Assembly (NCBI RefSeq): GCF_017498565.1
Contig: NZ_CP071794.1
Span: forward strand, 1,364,001 to 1,428,000
From: Parasphingorhabdus cellanae
GTDB taxonomy: Bacteria; Pseudomonadota; Alphaproteobacteria; Sphingomonadales; Sphingomonadaceae
Reading direction: 5' to 3'
Length of the DNA: 64,000 nucleotides
Below the pieces are notes generated by a model. The model had not been told where the DNA came from, made no database searches, and saw nothing but the letters and a program-made list of their open reading frames with translations. Within the stretch, counting starts at the first letter, position 1, and every line of letters starts with the position of its first letter. The translations under genes were made by a program, and so were the position numbers. Positions 54,594-63,077 of this stretch are shown piece after piece.

Positions 54594-55952
54594 ATGCCAA
54601 AGCGCGCTGAAAATGGGCCTCGTCCAACGGTAGCTGAAATGCTTGAAATTGATAGCCGCCCCGTCCCGGAGGTACTTTTGGACCAAGGGGAGGCGCAGGT
54701 CGATCAGCGCCCTATCCCGAAGGAGCGATATTTTTCTCCCGATTATTGTGAGCAAGAGTTCCGGAAGCTCTGGAGCCAGGCCTGGCAGATGGTTTGCCGG
54801 CTCGAGGATATTCCGAACAAGGGAGACTATACTGTTTATGAAATAGGCGATGAATCCTTGCTGGTCGTCCGCCTGGGTCCCGAAGAGGTGCGAGCCCATC
54901 ATAACGTCTGCCTCCACCGTGGTCGAACTTTGCGAGAGGAGGATGGGCAAGCACGCGATTTCAGATGCCCTTTTCATGGATTCGCCTGGAACATTGATGG
55001 AAGCTGTAAATTTATTCCCAACAAGTGGGATTTTGACCACATCAATAAAGAAGCGTTTTTCTTGCCGGAGGCGCTCGTGTCAATTTGGGAAGGATTCGTT
55101 TTCGTGAATTTTGACGAACAGGCTGAATCTCTGGATCAGTTTCTCGATATTGTTCCGCAAGCTTACCGGACGAGAGGCTGGTCATTAGGCGACCGCACAA
55201 AGACCGTTCATATTCGAAAGATTAATCGCTGCAATTGGAAGGTGGCGCTTGAAGCCTTTATTGAAAGTTTCCACGTCACAGCAACGCACAGCAGCGCGGC
55301 TCCTTTTCTGGGCGATGCAAATACACAATATGACGTTTGGGAAAATTCAAAGCATACCCGGATGATCGCTCCACGCGGCTTGCATAGTCCCAATTCCAAG
55401 CCGATCTCTGATGTTGAGGTCTTTCGCGCCGCGCTGCGCGGGAGTCTTGGGGATGCAGCAGATGATGTTAAGCTTCCTGATGGCCTAGAAAATCCGCGGG
55501 CAGCCATTGGCGATGCGCGTCGCCGCAGCCTTGTAGAAGCTGGGCTGGATATTGCCGAAGAGGCGACAGACAGCGAGTTGATCGACACGATACACTATCA
55601 TATTTTTCCAAATCTAGTGTGCTGGGCAGGATGGGGAGCCTATCTCGTCTATCGGTTTCTCCCCTACGAAAAAGATCCCGATATGTCCGTGATGGACATT
55701 ATGTTTCTGGATCCCACAGGTGAACCCGGGGAGCGGATAGAGCCCCAGATTATCGGCCCGGATGAAAGCCATCACACTGCGCCGCAACTTGGCGGATTTG
55801 CCCCGGTATTTGATGAAGACTCGGGAAATCTGGCAGCGCTGCAAAAAGGCTTGAAAGCCATGAAAGGCAAGGGTCCTGTAACAGCAAATTATCAAGAGGC
55901 GCGCATCCGACATTTCCATGAAATCCTGGAAGAGTATATTCCTGATGTCTGA
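54594..55952 (+). CDS. Aromatic-ring-hydroxylating Rieske oxygenase, alpha subunit
   Basis: 452 residues, AAAGGAG upstream. Rieske [2Fe-2S] motif NVCLHRGRTL (CxH) and FRCPFHGFAWNIDG (CxxH). Catalytic domain mononuclear iron ligands appear in ALEAFIESFHVTATHSS (His-x4-His) with a later Asp. Large alpha-subunit type. No beta subunit, ferredoxin or reductase gene is present, so electron partners must lie elsewhere. It overlaps the downstream P450 gene by 8 bp. It would attack a ring of the cluster's substrate. Confidence 0.93.
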   Translation: MPKRAENGPRPTVAEMLEIDSRPVPEVLLDQGEAQVDQRPIPKERYFSPDYCEQEFRKLWSQAWQMVCRLEDIPNKGDYTVYEIGDESLLVVRLGPEEVRAHHNVCLHRGRTLREEDGQARDFRCPFHGFAWNIDGSCKFIPNKWDFDHINKEAFFLPEALVSIWEGFVFVNFDEQAESLDQFLDIVPQAYRTRGWSLGDRTKTVHIRKINRCNWKVALEAFIESFHVTATHSSAAPFLGDANTQYDVWENSKHTRMIAPRGLHSPNSKPISDVEVFRAALRGSLGDAADDVKLPDGLENPRAAIGDARRRSLVEAGLDIAEEATDSELIDTIHYHIFPNLVCWAGWGAYLVYRFLPYEKDPDMSVMDIMFLDPTGEPGERIEPQIIGPDESHHTAPQLGGFAPVFDEDSGNLAALQKGLKAMKGKGPVTANYQEARIRHFHEILEEYIPDV

Positions 55953-57195
55953 GCAGCCTCTTATCGCGAAGATATTCCGGCCAAGAGAAGCCGGTTTCAT
56001 GGATGATCCGGAAAGCGCCTATCGCGTGATGCGAGAGCGGGCACCTGTTTGGTGTGAGCCGGATACAGGCACATGGTTTGTGACATCCTATTCCTGTGCT
56101 GAGGAAGTCATGCGGAATCATGATCGATTTTCAAGTCTGGTTGATAGGGTGTCCATGCGCGCGGGAGGGTTGCCCGAGAAAGCTAAGAAGATAAGGGAAA
56201 AAGCGTGGACGCTTGCTCCAACTTTAAGCCATAATGATGAAGCTTCCCATAAAGATTATCGTAGCCTCGTCGGCTCTTTTTTTATGCCGCGAAAACTTAA
56301 ACTCGTTCAGCCATTTGTTGAGGAACGTATAGAAACACTGCTTGCTGACATTGACGACAAGGGCGGGCGGTGCGATTTTCTTGATGCCTTTTCGGTACCG
56401 CTTCCTGTTTCTGTTATCGGTGAATATCTGGGCATGCGTCATCTTGGTGATGAGACACTAAAGATATGGTCGGATGCCTTCGCTGATGAGGTTGGTTTCC
56501 TAACGGATGATAACCGGGCAATCGAAATTGCGCAGCTCACGCTGGACTGTCAAAATGCCATGGTCAAGTTGAGCGATGAACGTCGCGGGGGAGCGGGTGA
56601 AGATATCATTACCGCGCTTGCGAATGCAAAGCTACCAGATGGTCGCGAGCTGGAAAATGAAGAGATATTGTCGATTCTGGTTCAACTTCTCGTTGCCGGG
56701 AATGAGACAACAACATCAACTCTGAATTTTTCACTGATAAATTTGGCGCAGTCGCCGGAATGCCTTGAGCGGCTGCGCCAAGATCCGAATCTTATCGGTC
56801 CTTTCATTGAAGAAATTCTTCGTATCGAAAGCCCAATACAGGGACAGTTCCGAAAGGCGGTCGGAGATCAAAAACTGGGCGGAGAAACCATTCCGGATGG
56901 AGCCTTGATTCACATCCGTTTTGGGTCCGCCAATCATGATGAGGCGATTTGGGGTGACCATCCCTTGAATATCAATCTCGAAAAGCGCCAACCAAAACCT
57001 CATATGGCCTTTGGCAATGGAATACATTTTTGCGTTGGAGCTGCCCTTTCCAGGCTTGAATTGAGGCACGCCTTGCAGGCGATTGTAAATCGGTATAGTG
57101 AAATAAGATTGCAAGTGCCTGTTGATCAGTTGCCCCTTTGCACACATTTCCATCAACGCAGGCATGATCGCTTGCCTTTGGAGTTCATTAATTGA
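55945..57195 (+). CDS. Cytochrome P450 monooxygenase
   Basis: 416 residues from the ATG at 55945, overlapping the Rieske gene's stop by 8 bp. P450 motifs: I-helix LLVAGNETTTSTL (oxygen-activating AGxET), ExxR in FIEEILRIESPIQGQFRKA, and the heme Cys loop MAFGNGIHFCVGAALSRLELR (FxxGxHxCxG). Class I bacterial type, needing a ferredoxin and reductase that are not in this cluster. Translationally coupled to the Rieske enzyme and followed at once by the TetR gene. Confidence 0.94.
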   Translation: MSEQPLIAKIFRPREAGFMDDPESAYRVMRERAPVWCEPDTGTWFVTSYSCAEEVMRNHDRFSSLVDRVSMRAGGLPEKAKKIREKAWTLAPTLSHNDEASHKDYRSLVGSFFMPRKLKLVQPFVEERIETLLADIDDKGGRCDFLDAFSVPLPVSVIGEYLGMRHLGDETLKIWSDAFADEVGFLTDDNRAIEIAQLTLDCQNAMVKLSDERRGGAGEDIITALANAKLPDGRELENEEILSILVQLLVAGNETTTSTLNFSLINLAQSPECLERLRQDPNLIGPFIEEILRIESPIQGQFRKAVGDQKLGGETIPDGALIHIRFGSANHDEAIWGDHPLNINLEKRQPKPHMAFGNGIHFCVGAALSRLELRHALQAIVNRYSEIRLQVPVDQLPLCTHFHQRRHDRLPLEFIN

Positions 57196-57893
57196 CCACA
57201 GCCAAGAACCTCAACAAAGACTCCCAAAATTACAGCGGGTCGATTGATGATCCGGCTATGCTTAATGTAGGGGAAATCCATAAAAGTCGGAAGACAAGGC
57301 TGAAGATACTGAATGCAGGTGTCGTCAGTCTTGCCGATCACGGGCACAAGAAATTGTCGACAACAATGGTGGCGAAGCGTGCGGGAATTACACGTTCTGC
57401 CATGCTCTATCATTTCGGCTCACGTGCAGAATTGATCTCAGCGATAGTCCAGCACGTAACCCGTAGGCGCTTGTCCATGTATCAAGAAGCGATGAGCAAA
57501 ATCCCTCACGATGAGCATTTTCTCGATGCCGCAATCGATATTGCTTGGGATCAGCTCCAGACACCTGAATTTTTTGCATTTACTGAACTCTCGCTAGCGG
57601 CACGCACCGATCCTGAGTTAGCAAAAACATTTAACCCGGCGATGGCCGCATATGACAAAGAACGCAAACAGGCTGCGCTTGAAATATTCCCCGACCAGGA
57701 AACACGTGGCATTGAATTTGACTTGCGGCGCGATATTGTTCGCTTTCTGATTGAAGGCATCGCACAACAAAATGGCATTACTTACAACGAACATGAGCGG
57801 AAACGCGCTCTGAAGACGTTTCTAAAAACCTTGTTTGGCTCACCATCGGGCGTGGAGCTATTGCGCGAAGCCGTGTTAAAAGCACAGCGCTAA
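57192..57893 (+). CDS. TetR-family transcriptional regulator
   Basis: 233 residues from a TTG that overlaps the P450 stop (TTGA). HTH at about 33-80: KSRKTRLKILNAGVVSLADHGHKKLSTTMVAKRAGITRSAMLYHFGSRAELISAIV. The C-terminal ligand-binding domain is family-typical but not assignable. Being the third gene of the Rieske-P450 unit, it likely represses the cluster and responds to a substrate or intermediate. It is the best candidate for binding the ACAG-NN-CTGT palindromes. Confidence 0.9.
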   Translation: MTTAKNLNKDSQNYSGSIDDPAMLNVGEIHKSRKTRLKILNAGVVSLADHGHKKLSTTMVAKRAGITRSAMLYHFGSRAELISAIVQHVTRRRLSMYQEAMSKIPHDEHFLDAAIDIAWDQLQTPEFFAFTELSLAARTDPELAKTFNPAMAAYDKERKQAALEIFPDQETRGIEFDLRRDIVRFLIEGIAQQNGITYNEHERKRALKTFLKTLFGSPSGVELLREAVLKAQR

Positions 57894-58022
57894 TGGTGGC
57901 GAACCTGAGAGGTTCTCAAACAGTCGCCCATGCCGGGTTGACGAGAATAATCGTTCATATCTCGACCAGATTACCAAACTGATGGCTAAACCGCTCAAGC
58001 GAGATCTATTGAGAGATGCATT

Positions 58023-58799
58023 ATGAAGCTTGAAGAAAATATCGCGTTGGTAACCGGAGGGGCTGGCGGTATCGGTCAAGCCATATGTGCGATGATGATC
58101 AGTGAAGGGGCAAAAGCCATTGTCGCGGATCGTGATTTATCTGCCGCGCGCGGCGTTGCCCAGAATCTAGGCGATCAGGCGATTGCTGTTGAACTGAATG
58201 TTGCAAGCGCCCCTTCTTGGTTGAACGCATTATCGCAAATCGAAACACGATTTCCCCGTCTTGACATATTGGTAAACTCTGCTGGAGTTTCCGGCTTTGG
58301 GAACATAGACCAGATTGATTTTGAATTCTGGAAGCGATTTCAGGAGGTCAATTCTGATTCTGTTTTCCTTAGCGTAAAGCACTGCCTTCCGATGCTACGC
58401 AAGGCGAAAGCTGCCTCAATAATAAATATCGGGTCTACGCAAGGCCTGCAGCCCAATCCAAACCTTCCTGCCTACTCTGCATCGAAGGGCGCCTTGCGCG
58501 CGCTTACAAAGTCACTTGCTCTACACTTTGCTGACAATGGGGATAACATTCGCTGCAATGCGATTCATCCCGGGTCAACATTGACGCCAATGATGGAAGC
58601 CAATCTAGGCAAGACCGAAGAGGAACGGCAGCGTAATTATGATTTGCGAATACAGGCACATCCTTTGGGCAAAGTTCTTGGCAGAATTGTTCTGCCAGAA
58701 GACATCGCAAAGGCAGCGCTGTTCCTTGCGAGCAACGATGCCGAATTCATAACAGGTATTGATTTGCCTGTAGATGGTGGCGCCACCGCATTTTGCTAA
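58023..58799 (+). CDS. Short-chain dehydrogenase/reductase
   Basis: 258 residues. ALVTGGAGGIGQAICAMM (TGxxxGIG), NSAGVSGFG (NxAG), active-site Ser in IINIGSTQG, YSASKGALRALTKS (Tyr-x3-Lys), ending ITGIDLPVDGGATAF. Its 3' end overlaps the convergent SDR gene by 4 bp. It stands 129 bp after the TetR gene. Probably acts on an alcohol or ketone intermediate. Confidence 0.9.
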   Translation: MKLEENIALVTGGAGGIGQAICAMMISEGAKAIVADRDLSAARGVAQNLGDQAIAVELNVASAPSWLNALSQIETRFPRLDILVNSAGVSGFGNIDQIDFEFWKRFQEVNSDSVFLSVKHCLPMLRKAKAASIINIGSTQGLQPNPNLPAYSASKGALRALTKSLALHFADNGDNIRCNAIHPGSTLTPMMEANLGKTEEERQRNYDLRIQAHPLGKVLGRIVLPEDIAKAALFLASNDAEFITGIDLPVDGGATAFC

Positions 58800-59551
58800 A
58801 GCGAAACGCGCTTTGTCTGCCCGCCATCGACCGTAAGGTTGATGCCTGTAATCCATGATGCCCGCTGACTAAGCAGAAACACAACTGCGTCGGCGATCTC
58901 TTCGGCGCTTCCTAGGCGACCAAAGGGAATGCTTTCTATTGTCGCCTTGTAGTAATCAGGGAGATTTTTTTGATGCCTCTCCCAGTTTCCGCCCTCAAAC
59001 AACGTTGCCCCAGGTGAGACACAATTGAGGCGAACGCCATCTTTCGCGATAACTTGCGACAATTGCTTGGCATATACGATGAGCGATGCCTTTAGGGCAT
59101 TATAAGGTTGAACAACCGGATAAGTCTCCAATGCAGCAGTCGAGACGATAAATACGGCAGAGCCATTATTCTTCGAAAGATGTGGAAGCAAAACCTCCAT
59201 TCCGCGCACAGCGCCCATCAGATCGACTTCAAAATTTGCCCGCCACTGTTCCTCGTTGCTGCCGCCACCAGCAGAAACATTCGGAACGAAGGCATCGCAC
59301 CCACCAAGCCAATCTGCCGCATCGGCGAGCCAGGCTTTGTAAGCTTCAGCATCAGCAACATCAACGGATGTACCTTTTACCTTATAGCCTTTGCCCGCCC
59401 ATTCTTCTTCCGCTGCGACAATTTCATCTTCGTTGCGTGCGCAGAAGGCGAGTGACATTCCGCTTTCCAGCATGAGATTCCCGATACGTTTTCCGATGCC
59501 TTTGGATGCACCCGTGACAATGCCCTTACGGCCGCCTAATTTAAGATCCAT
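58796..59551 (-). CDS. Short-chain dehydrogenase/reductase
   Basis: 251 residues. GIVTGASKGIGKRIGNLM (TGxxxGIG), the VPNVSAGGG variant of the NxAG motif, Ser in FIVSTAALETY, and YNALKASLIVYAKQ (Tyr-x3-Lys). The tail WITGINLTVDGGQTKR is standard. It is the last gene of the ThuA-CMD-SDR unit. Substrate unknown. Confidence 0.9.
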   Translation of the reverse strand: MDLKLGGRKGIVTGASKGIGKRIGNLMLESGMSLAFCARNEDEIVAAEEEWAGKGYKVKGTSVDVADAEAYKAWLADAADWLGGCDAFVPNVSAGGGSNEEQWRANFEVDLMGAVRGMEVLLPHLSKNNGSAVFIVSTAALETYPVVQPYNALKASLIVYAKQLSQVIAKDGVRLNCVSPGATLFEGGNWERHQKNLPDYYKATIESIPFGRLGSAEEIADAVVFLLSQRASWITGINLTVDGGQTKRVSL

Positions 59552-59560
59552 GGTTTTTCC

Positions 59561-60130
59561 TTATGCGCGTGTGAAATGTGGTTTGTCTTGGGGCATGGAA
59601 GCAACATTATCTTCAAGCGGCGTGCGCATCGCATTCAGCATGATCGAGATCATGTGGAACTGACCGATCAGGTAAACCATGTCGACCAGTTGCTGTTTGC
59701 TAAAATGCGGCTTCAGCTTTGCCCAGCTTTCATCTGAAATGGTTGATTGCGAGTGCAGATCATCTACGGCAGCTATTATAGAAGCCTCAGACTCTGTCCA
59801 ATTGTCAGAATCCTTGCCAACACAAATTGCCTCTAAATCCTTGTCAGTAAAGCCAACGGACCGGGCCACACCTTCGTGCATGCCCCATTCGTAAGGACTT
59901 CGACAATTCCAGCCCACGCGCAAAATGGCAATCTCTCGATCCCGGACCGACAGAGTGTTATCCTGCAGTATATGCTTTGCAAATGGCATCCATCTCTCAA
60001 GCGACTTTTCGGAATAGGCGAGCGTCTTATGAAGGTTGAAAACCCACTGACCGAGCATTTCCCTGATTTCCGGTGAAAGGTCCGCTTCAGCCATTGGTTC
60101 CAGACCTGGCTTACCGTGATGAGACGTCAT
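59561..60130 (-). CDS. Carboxymuconolactone decarboxylase / AhpD-like protein
   Basis: 189 residues from the ATG at 60130, whose ATGA overlaps the ThuA-like gene's stop. CMD fold: ILQDNTLSVRDREIAILRVGWNCRSPYEWGMHEGVARSVGFTDKDLEAICVG. The usual CxxC-like peroxidase pair is reduced to a single Cys (WNCRSPYEWGMH), so a redox role is doubtful. It probably acts on a lactone or as an isomerase-like enzyme in the pathway. Confidence 0.85.
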   Translation of the reverse strand: MTSHHGKPGLEPMAEADLSPEIREMLGQWVFNLHKTLAYSEKSLERWMPFAKHILQDNTLSVRDREIAILRVGWNCRSPYEWGMHEGVARSVGFTDKDLEAICVGKDSDNWTESEASIIAAVDDLHSQSTISDESWAKLKPHFSKQQLVDMVYLIGQFHMISIMLNAMRTPLEDNVASMPQDKPHFTRA

Positions 60131-60891
60131 CCTGTTTCCATTTCTAGTTGAGGGCTGACCCCCCATTTTATAGACCGTCGCAGTATTTCGAAGAACTCGG
60201 GCGCATCCCAGGCACCGCGCTCCACCTCCGGAGAAAATAATATGCGATGCTGCGCATCATAGTGGCCGCGGGCATGGCCCAATGTGCAGTATAAAATCTC
60301 CCCCTTGCCGAGCTTACGGATATACAGCACGGGGTGGTCGTCCTCTTCCCATTGATCTTTGATAAAGCCCGGAGTTTCTCCTCCAAAACGGGTAGATAAC
60401 AAGATCTCCACTGGGGAAGAGAAATCGGAGAGATATAGCTCGTCCTTGACCGTAAAAGGTTTGATACCAGACACTATCGGGTGATCGGAACCAGCGTTTT
60501 CTACTGTATAATCGCCGATGGGGGGATGAGCCTGAAATGCGCTGCCAAGTACGCCGAGAAAATGACCTTCTGCGGTTGCACATTCAACCCCGGCCTCAGT
60601 CCACTGAAAGAGAGAATTTGTGCCATGTAGCGCTATCCACTTGCCACCATTTTCAAGAAAACTTCTTAGCTTTCGTGATGCCTCTTCGGAAGGCTCCATA
60701 TTGCAACAATATGTTATCAAAAGGCTTGCGGGGTCGTCGTCAAACTCTTCCCATGTTGACGATACTTTGGTTCTGATACGATCATCTTCCGCCAGTATCT
60801 TGAGCAATTCCATTCGCGCATGATCAAAGTCGTGGGCCATTCCACCCGCTATTAAATGCGCATCAAGGCGCTTTTGCTCTCTTTTTGCCAT
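60127..60891 (-). CDS. ThuA-like domain protein
   Basis: 254 residues from the ATG at 60891 (GGAG 7 bases upstream). The ThuA/class I glutamine amidotransferase-like fold shows HLIAGGMAHDFDHARMELLKILAED, ITYCCNMEPSEEASRKLRSFLENGGKWIALHGTNSL, SDHPIVSGIKPFTVKDELY and YIRKLGKGEILYCTLGHARGHYD. Members take part in sugar or diterpenoid oxidation clusters (ThuA in trehalulose use). Function here is unknown. First gene of a unit with CMD and SDR genes. Confidence 0.85.
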   Translation of the reverse strand: MAKREQKRLDAHLIAGGMAHDFDHARMELLKILAEDDRIRTKVSSTWEEFDDDPASLLITYCCNMEPSEEASRKLRSFLENGGKWIALHGTNSLFQWTEAGVECATAEGHFLGVLGSAFQAHPPIGDYTVENAGSDHPIVSGIKPFTVKDELYLSDFSSPVEILLSTRFGGETPGFIKDQWEEDDHPVLYIRKLGKGEILYCTLGHARGHYDAQHRILFSPEVERGAWDAPEFFEILRRSIKWGVSPQLEMETG

Positions 60892-60926
60892 TTGCATTCT
60901 CCAGCTCAAACGCTATCAACTTTTGT

Positions 60927-60936
60927 ACAGTGCTGT
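60927..60936. promoter_or_regulatory. Candidate cluster operator, site 6
   Basis: TTTTGTACAGTGCTGTCAAAT has core ACAG-TG-CTGT, upstream of the ThuA-like gene and in the gap shared with the divergent LuxR gene. Confidence 0.5.
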
Positions 60937-61116
60937 CAAATTATTCGCGACTATCACACTTGGGAGCGATCACGACGTCAATTAGGTCGTTTGGAAGATG
61001 AACGAGGAGGAACCTGTTTCGCGCTGCGGATGTTGGTGGACATTAATAGAACACACTGGCGTTGCAGGGGCAGCGAAAGTGAATATTGAACGGGAGCGGG
61101 CTATGACCCTTTATTC

Positions 61117-62001
61117 ATGCATAGATTGGCGCGACTGCTGCAAGAAATAGGCACCATGAACAAGATGGCTCAAAATTTGAATACCGACCTTATCGATCTG
61201 CTGGATTCTGCTCGATCTTTTTCGACGAACGACCAAATACAGGCGCTGCTAAATCGTGTCACTATCTCCTCTCCGGACGATATTCACGATGCTGCCATTT
61301 CCTTGTATGAAATAACCACGGAACTTCAACTGCGTGTGGCAGTCACTGCCGACATCTCCTCTACTGAAGCGATGGTCGATGCTGAAGGAAATAGTCTCAA
61401 TGGCGAGGTTTTCGGTTGGCTAGCGGATGGTGAACGCTGGTGGGAAGATAAAAACCTGGCTCTTTCTTCGCCTCTTCCCCGAGCCTGCCGCTATGAAGCC
61501 GAGCCATTCTGGGTAAACAAGGATGGATTCAAGGGCAATTGGCGCAACGAATATCTTGAGGAAATAGATCTGCATGAATTCCAGCAGCGTTCGCTTGTTC
61601 CAGCGGCGATTGTTGTGCCTGTGCATCAGCCCTTTGCCCAAATCGGCGTGGTCACTTTTACACCGATAGACAAATCGATCGAGGACCTATCCGACCTGTT
61701 CATTCAATATGGTGAACTCCTTGCGATCATGGCTCGACGTTTTGTCTGTGGATATACCGTGGCTATGCGTTCGGCGCGTCGCCTTATCCCTTCAGATTGC
61801 GACCTTACCAAACGTGAGGTCGAGTGTTTGAGCTGGGCTGCAATTGGTAAAACTGATCGCGAAATCGCCATGATATTGGAATTGAGCCCTGCCACTGTGC
61901 GTTATCATATGATACGCGCTGGCGAGCGGCTTAACTCGGTCAATCGCGGTCAAGCGATTTTCAAGGCAGGGCAACTCGGGTATCTAGGGGCTAGCGCTTA
62001 A
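61117..62001 (+). CDS. LuxR-type HTH regulator
   Basis: 294 residues (start at 61117 uncertain; ATGs at 61156 and 61165 also in frame). The N-terminal 220 residues look like a GAF/autoinducer-binding-like sensory domain (NWRNEYLEEIDLHEFQQRSLVPAAIVVPVHQPFAQIGVVTF). The C-terminal LuxR HTH reads LTKREVECLSWAAIGKTDREIAMILELSPATVRYHMIRAGERLNSVNRGQAI. With no luxI gene in the window, it would be a LuxR solo or a ligand-responsive regulator of the cluster. Confidence 0.87.
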   Translation: MHRLARLLQEIGTMNKMAQNLNTDLIDLLDSARSFSTNDQIQALLNRVTISSPDDIHDAAISLYEITTELQLRVAVTADISSTEAMVDAEGNSLNGEVFGWLADGERWWEDKNLALSSPLPRACRYEAEPFWVNKDGFKGNWRNEYLEEIDLHEFQQRSLVPAAIVVPVHQPFAQIGVVTFTPIDKSIEDLSDLFIQYGELLAIMARRFVCGYTVAMRSARRLIPSDCDLTKREVECLSWAAIGKTDREIAMILELSPATVRYHMIRAGERLNSVNRGQAIFKAGQLGYLGASA

Positions 62002-62164
62002 AACACATCACATATTGCAGTAACAATGAGGGTTCTGGTTATTATAAATTCAAAAATAGATAAAAACACGACGCCATCAATACTAACCAAACGAACCTGT
62101 TAAGCTTCTACTTTGCAAAGAAAATCGCCCGGTTTTTCAGCGTTCTTTGTATCCGCTTTTGTAC

Positions 62165-62216
62165 CCAAAGCGGACGCTAGCGTTGTGAACGCTTTATCCC
62201 GAAAGCGGACATCTCC
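62165..62216. repeat. Dispersed intergenic repeat, copy C
   Basis: CCAAAGCGGACGCTAG and GCTTTATCCCGAAAGCGGACATCTCC, closely related to copies at 1234-1283 and 46808-46906. It stands between the LuxR and IclR genes at the right side of the catabolic cluster. Confidence 0.5.
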
Positions 62217-62225
62217 AACAGTCTA

Positions 62226-63050
62226 TCAGTGATGCGGGATATGGTTTGAGTTCTCGACAACCCCGTTTTCCGCCTTAGCTTGTCTTCCAATTATTCCAGC
62301 TGCCAATTGTAATTTATGCAGGAATTTGTCGACTGCCTCTTCAGAATTCATCGCAGAAGAAAAATATATCATGGTAAGGGCTGCAAGGACCTCGCCATTA
62401 CTGTTTAATATCGGAACCGATAAGGATGAAGTCTTGCCCGGTTCCGCATTATGAATGTTACGAAAGTTCAGTGCATAGCCTTTCGTGCGTAGCTGGTTAA
62501 GATACCCTTCGTCACGGATGAGTAACAAGCCTCGCCGAGCGCTTTCGCTATCAGTTGCTTTCCAAGCTTCTGCGATCAAATCACGCTCAGCTTCCTTGCA
62601 AAAAGCGAGATATATTTTTCCTGATGCGCATTCGGAAATCGGTAGGGTGTAGCCGGGATAGTAATTTGAAAATGTCTGAGATGTCATCCTGTGCGTGGAA
62701 TCGCGGATGACCATACGTGTCCCGACCCTAGTTACAATAGATATTGGCCATCCAGTATCAAGGCACAGCTGTTTGATATGCGGGCGGGCGACATCGACTA
62801 AGCCATCTTCCCATTGGAAACCGGTTGAAAGTGAAGTGACTAGAGATGTCGCTCGATAATACTTCCTAGCCGCTTCTTTCTCTATCATACCTTCATGCAA
62901 TAAAGTCTGAACAACACGACTGGTGGTGGGGTATGGAAGGTTCGTGGCCTTTGCTATATCCATCATCGACATAGGCCCATCGCGGTTAACAGTCGATAGA
63001 ACGGCCAAGCCGCGGCTAAGTGCTCTTATTGGAATATCACGCGACATCAA
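62226..63050 (-). CDS. IclR-family transcriptional regulator
   Basis: 274 residues. N-terminal winged HTH: RALSRGLAVLSTVNRDGPMSMMDIAKATNLPYPTTSRVVQTLLHEGMIEKE. C-terminal IclR effector domain: LCLDTGWPISIVTRVGTRMVIRDSTHRM, YPGYTLPISECASGKIYLAFC, AALTMIYFSSAMNSEE. IclR proteins sense aromatic or small acids in degradation pathways. It lies 28 bp downstream of the GntR gene on the same strand. Confidence 0.92.
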   Translation of the reverse strand: MMSRDIPIRALSRGLAVLSTVNRDGPMSMMDIAKATNLPYPTTSRVVQTLLHEGMIEKEAARKYYRATSLVTSLSTGFQWEDGLVDVARPHIKQLCLDTGWPISIVTRVGTRMVIRDSTHRMTSQTFSNYYPGYTLPISECASGKIYLAFCKEAERDLIAEAWKATDSESARRGLLLIRDEGYLNQLRTKGYALNFRNIHNAEPGKTSSLSVPILNSNGEVLAALTMIYFSSAMNSEEAVDKFLHKLQLAAGIIGRQAKAENGVVENSNHIPHH

Positions 63051-63077
63051 CGCCTCCTCCGCTCACTTGAATGTAGT

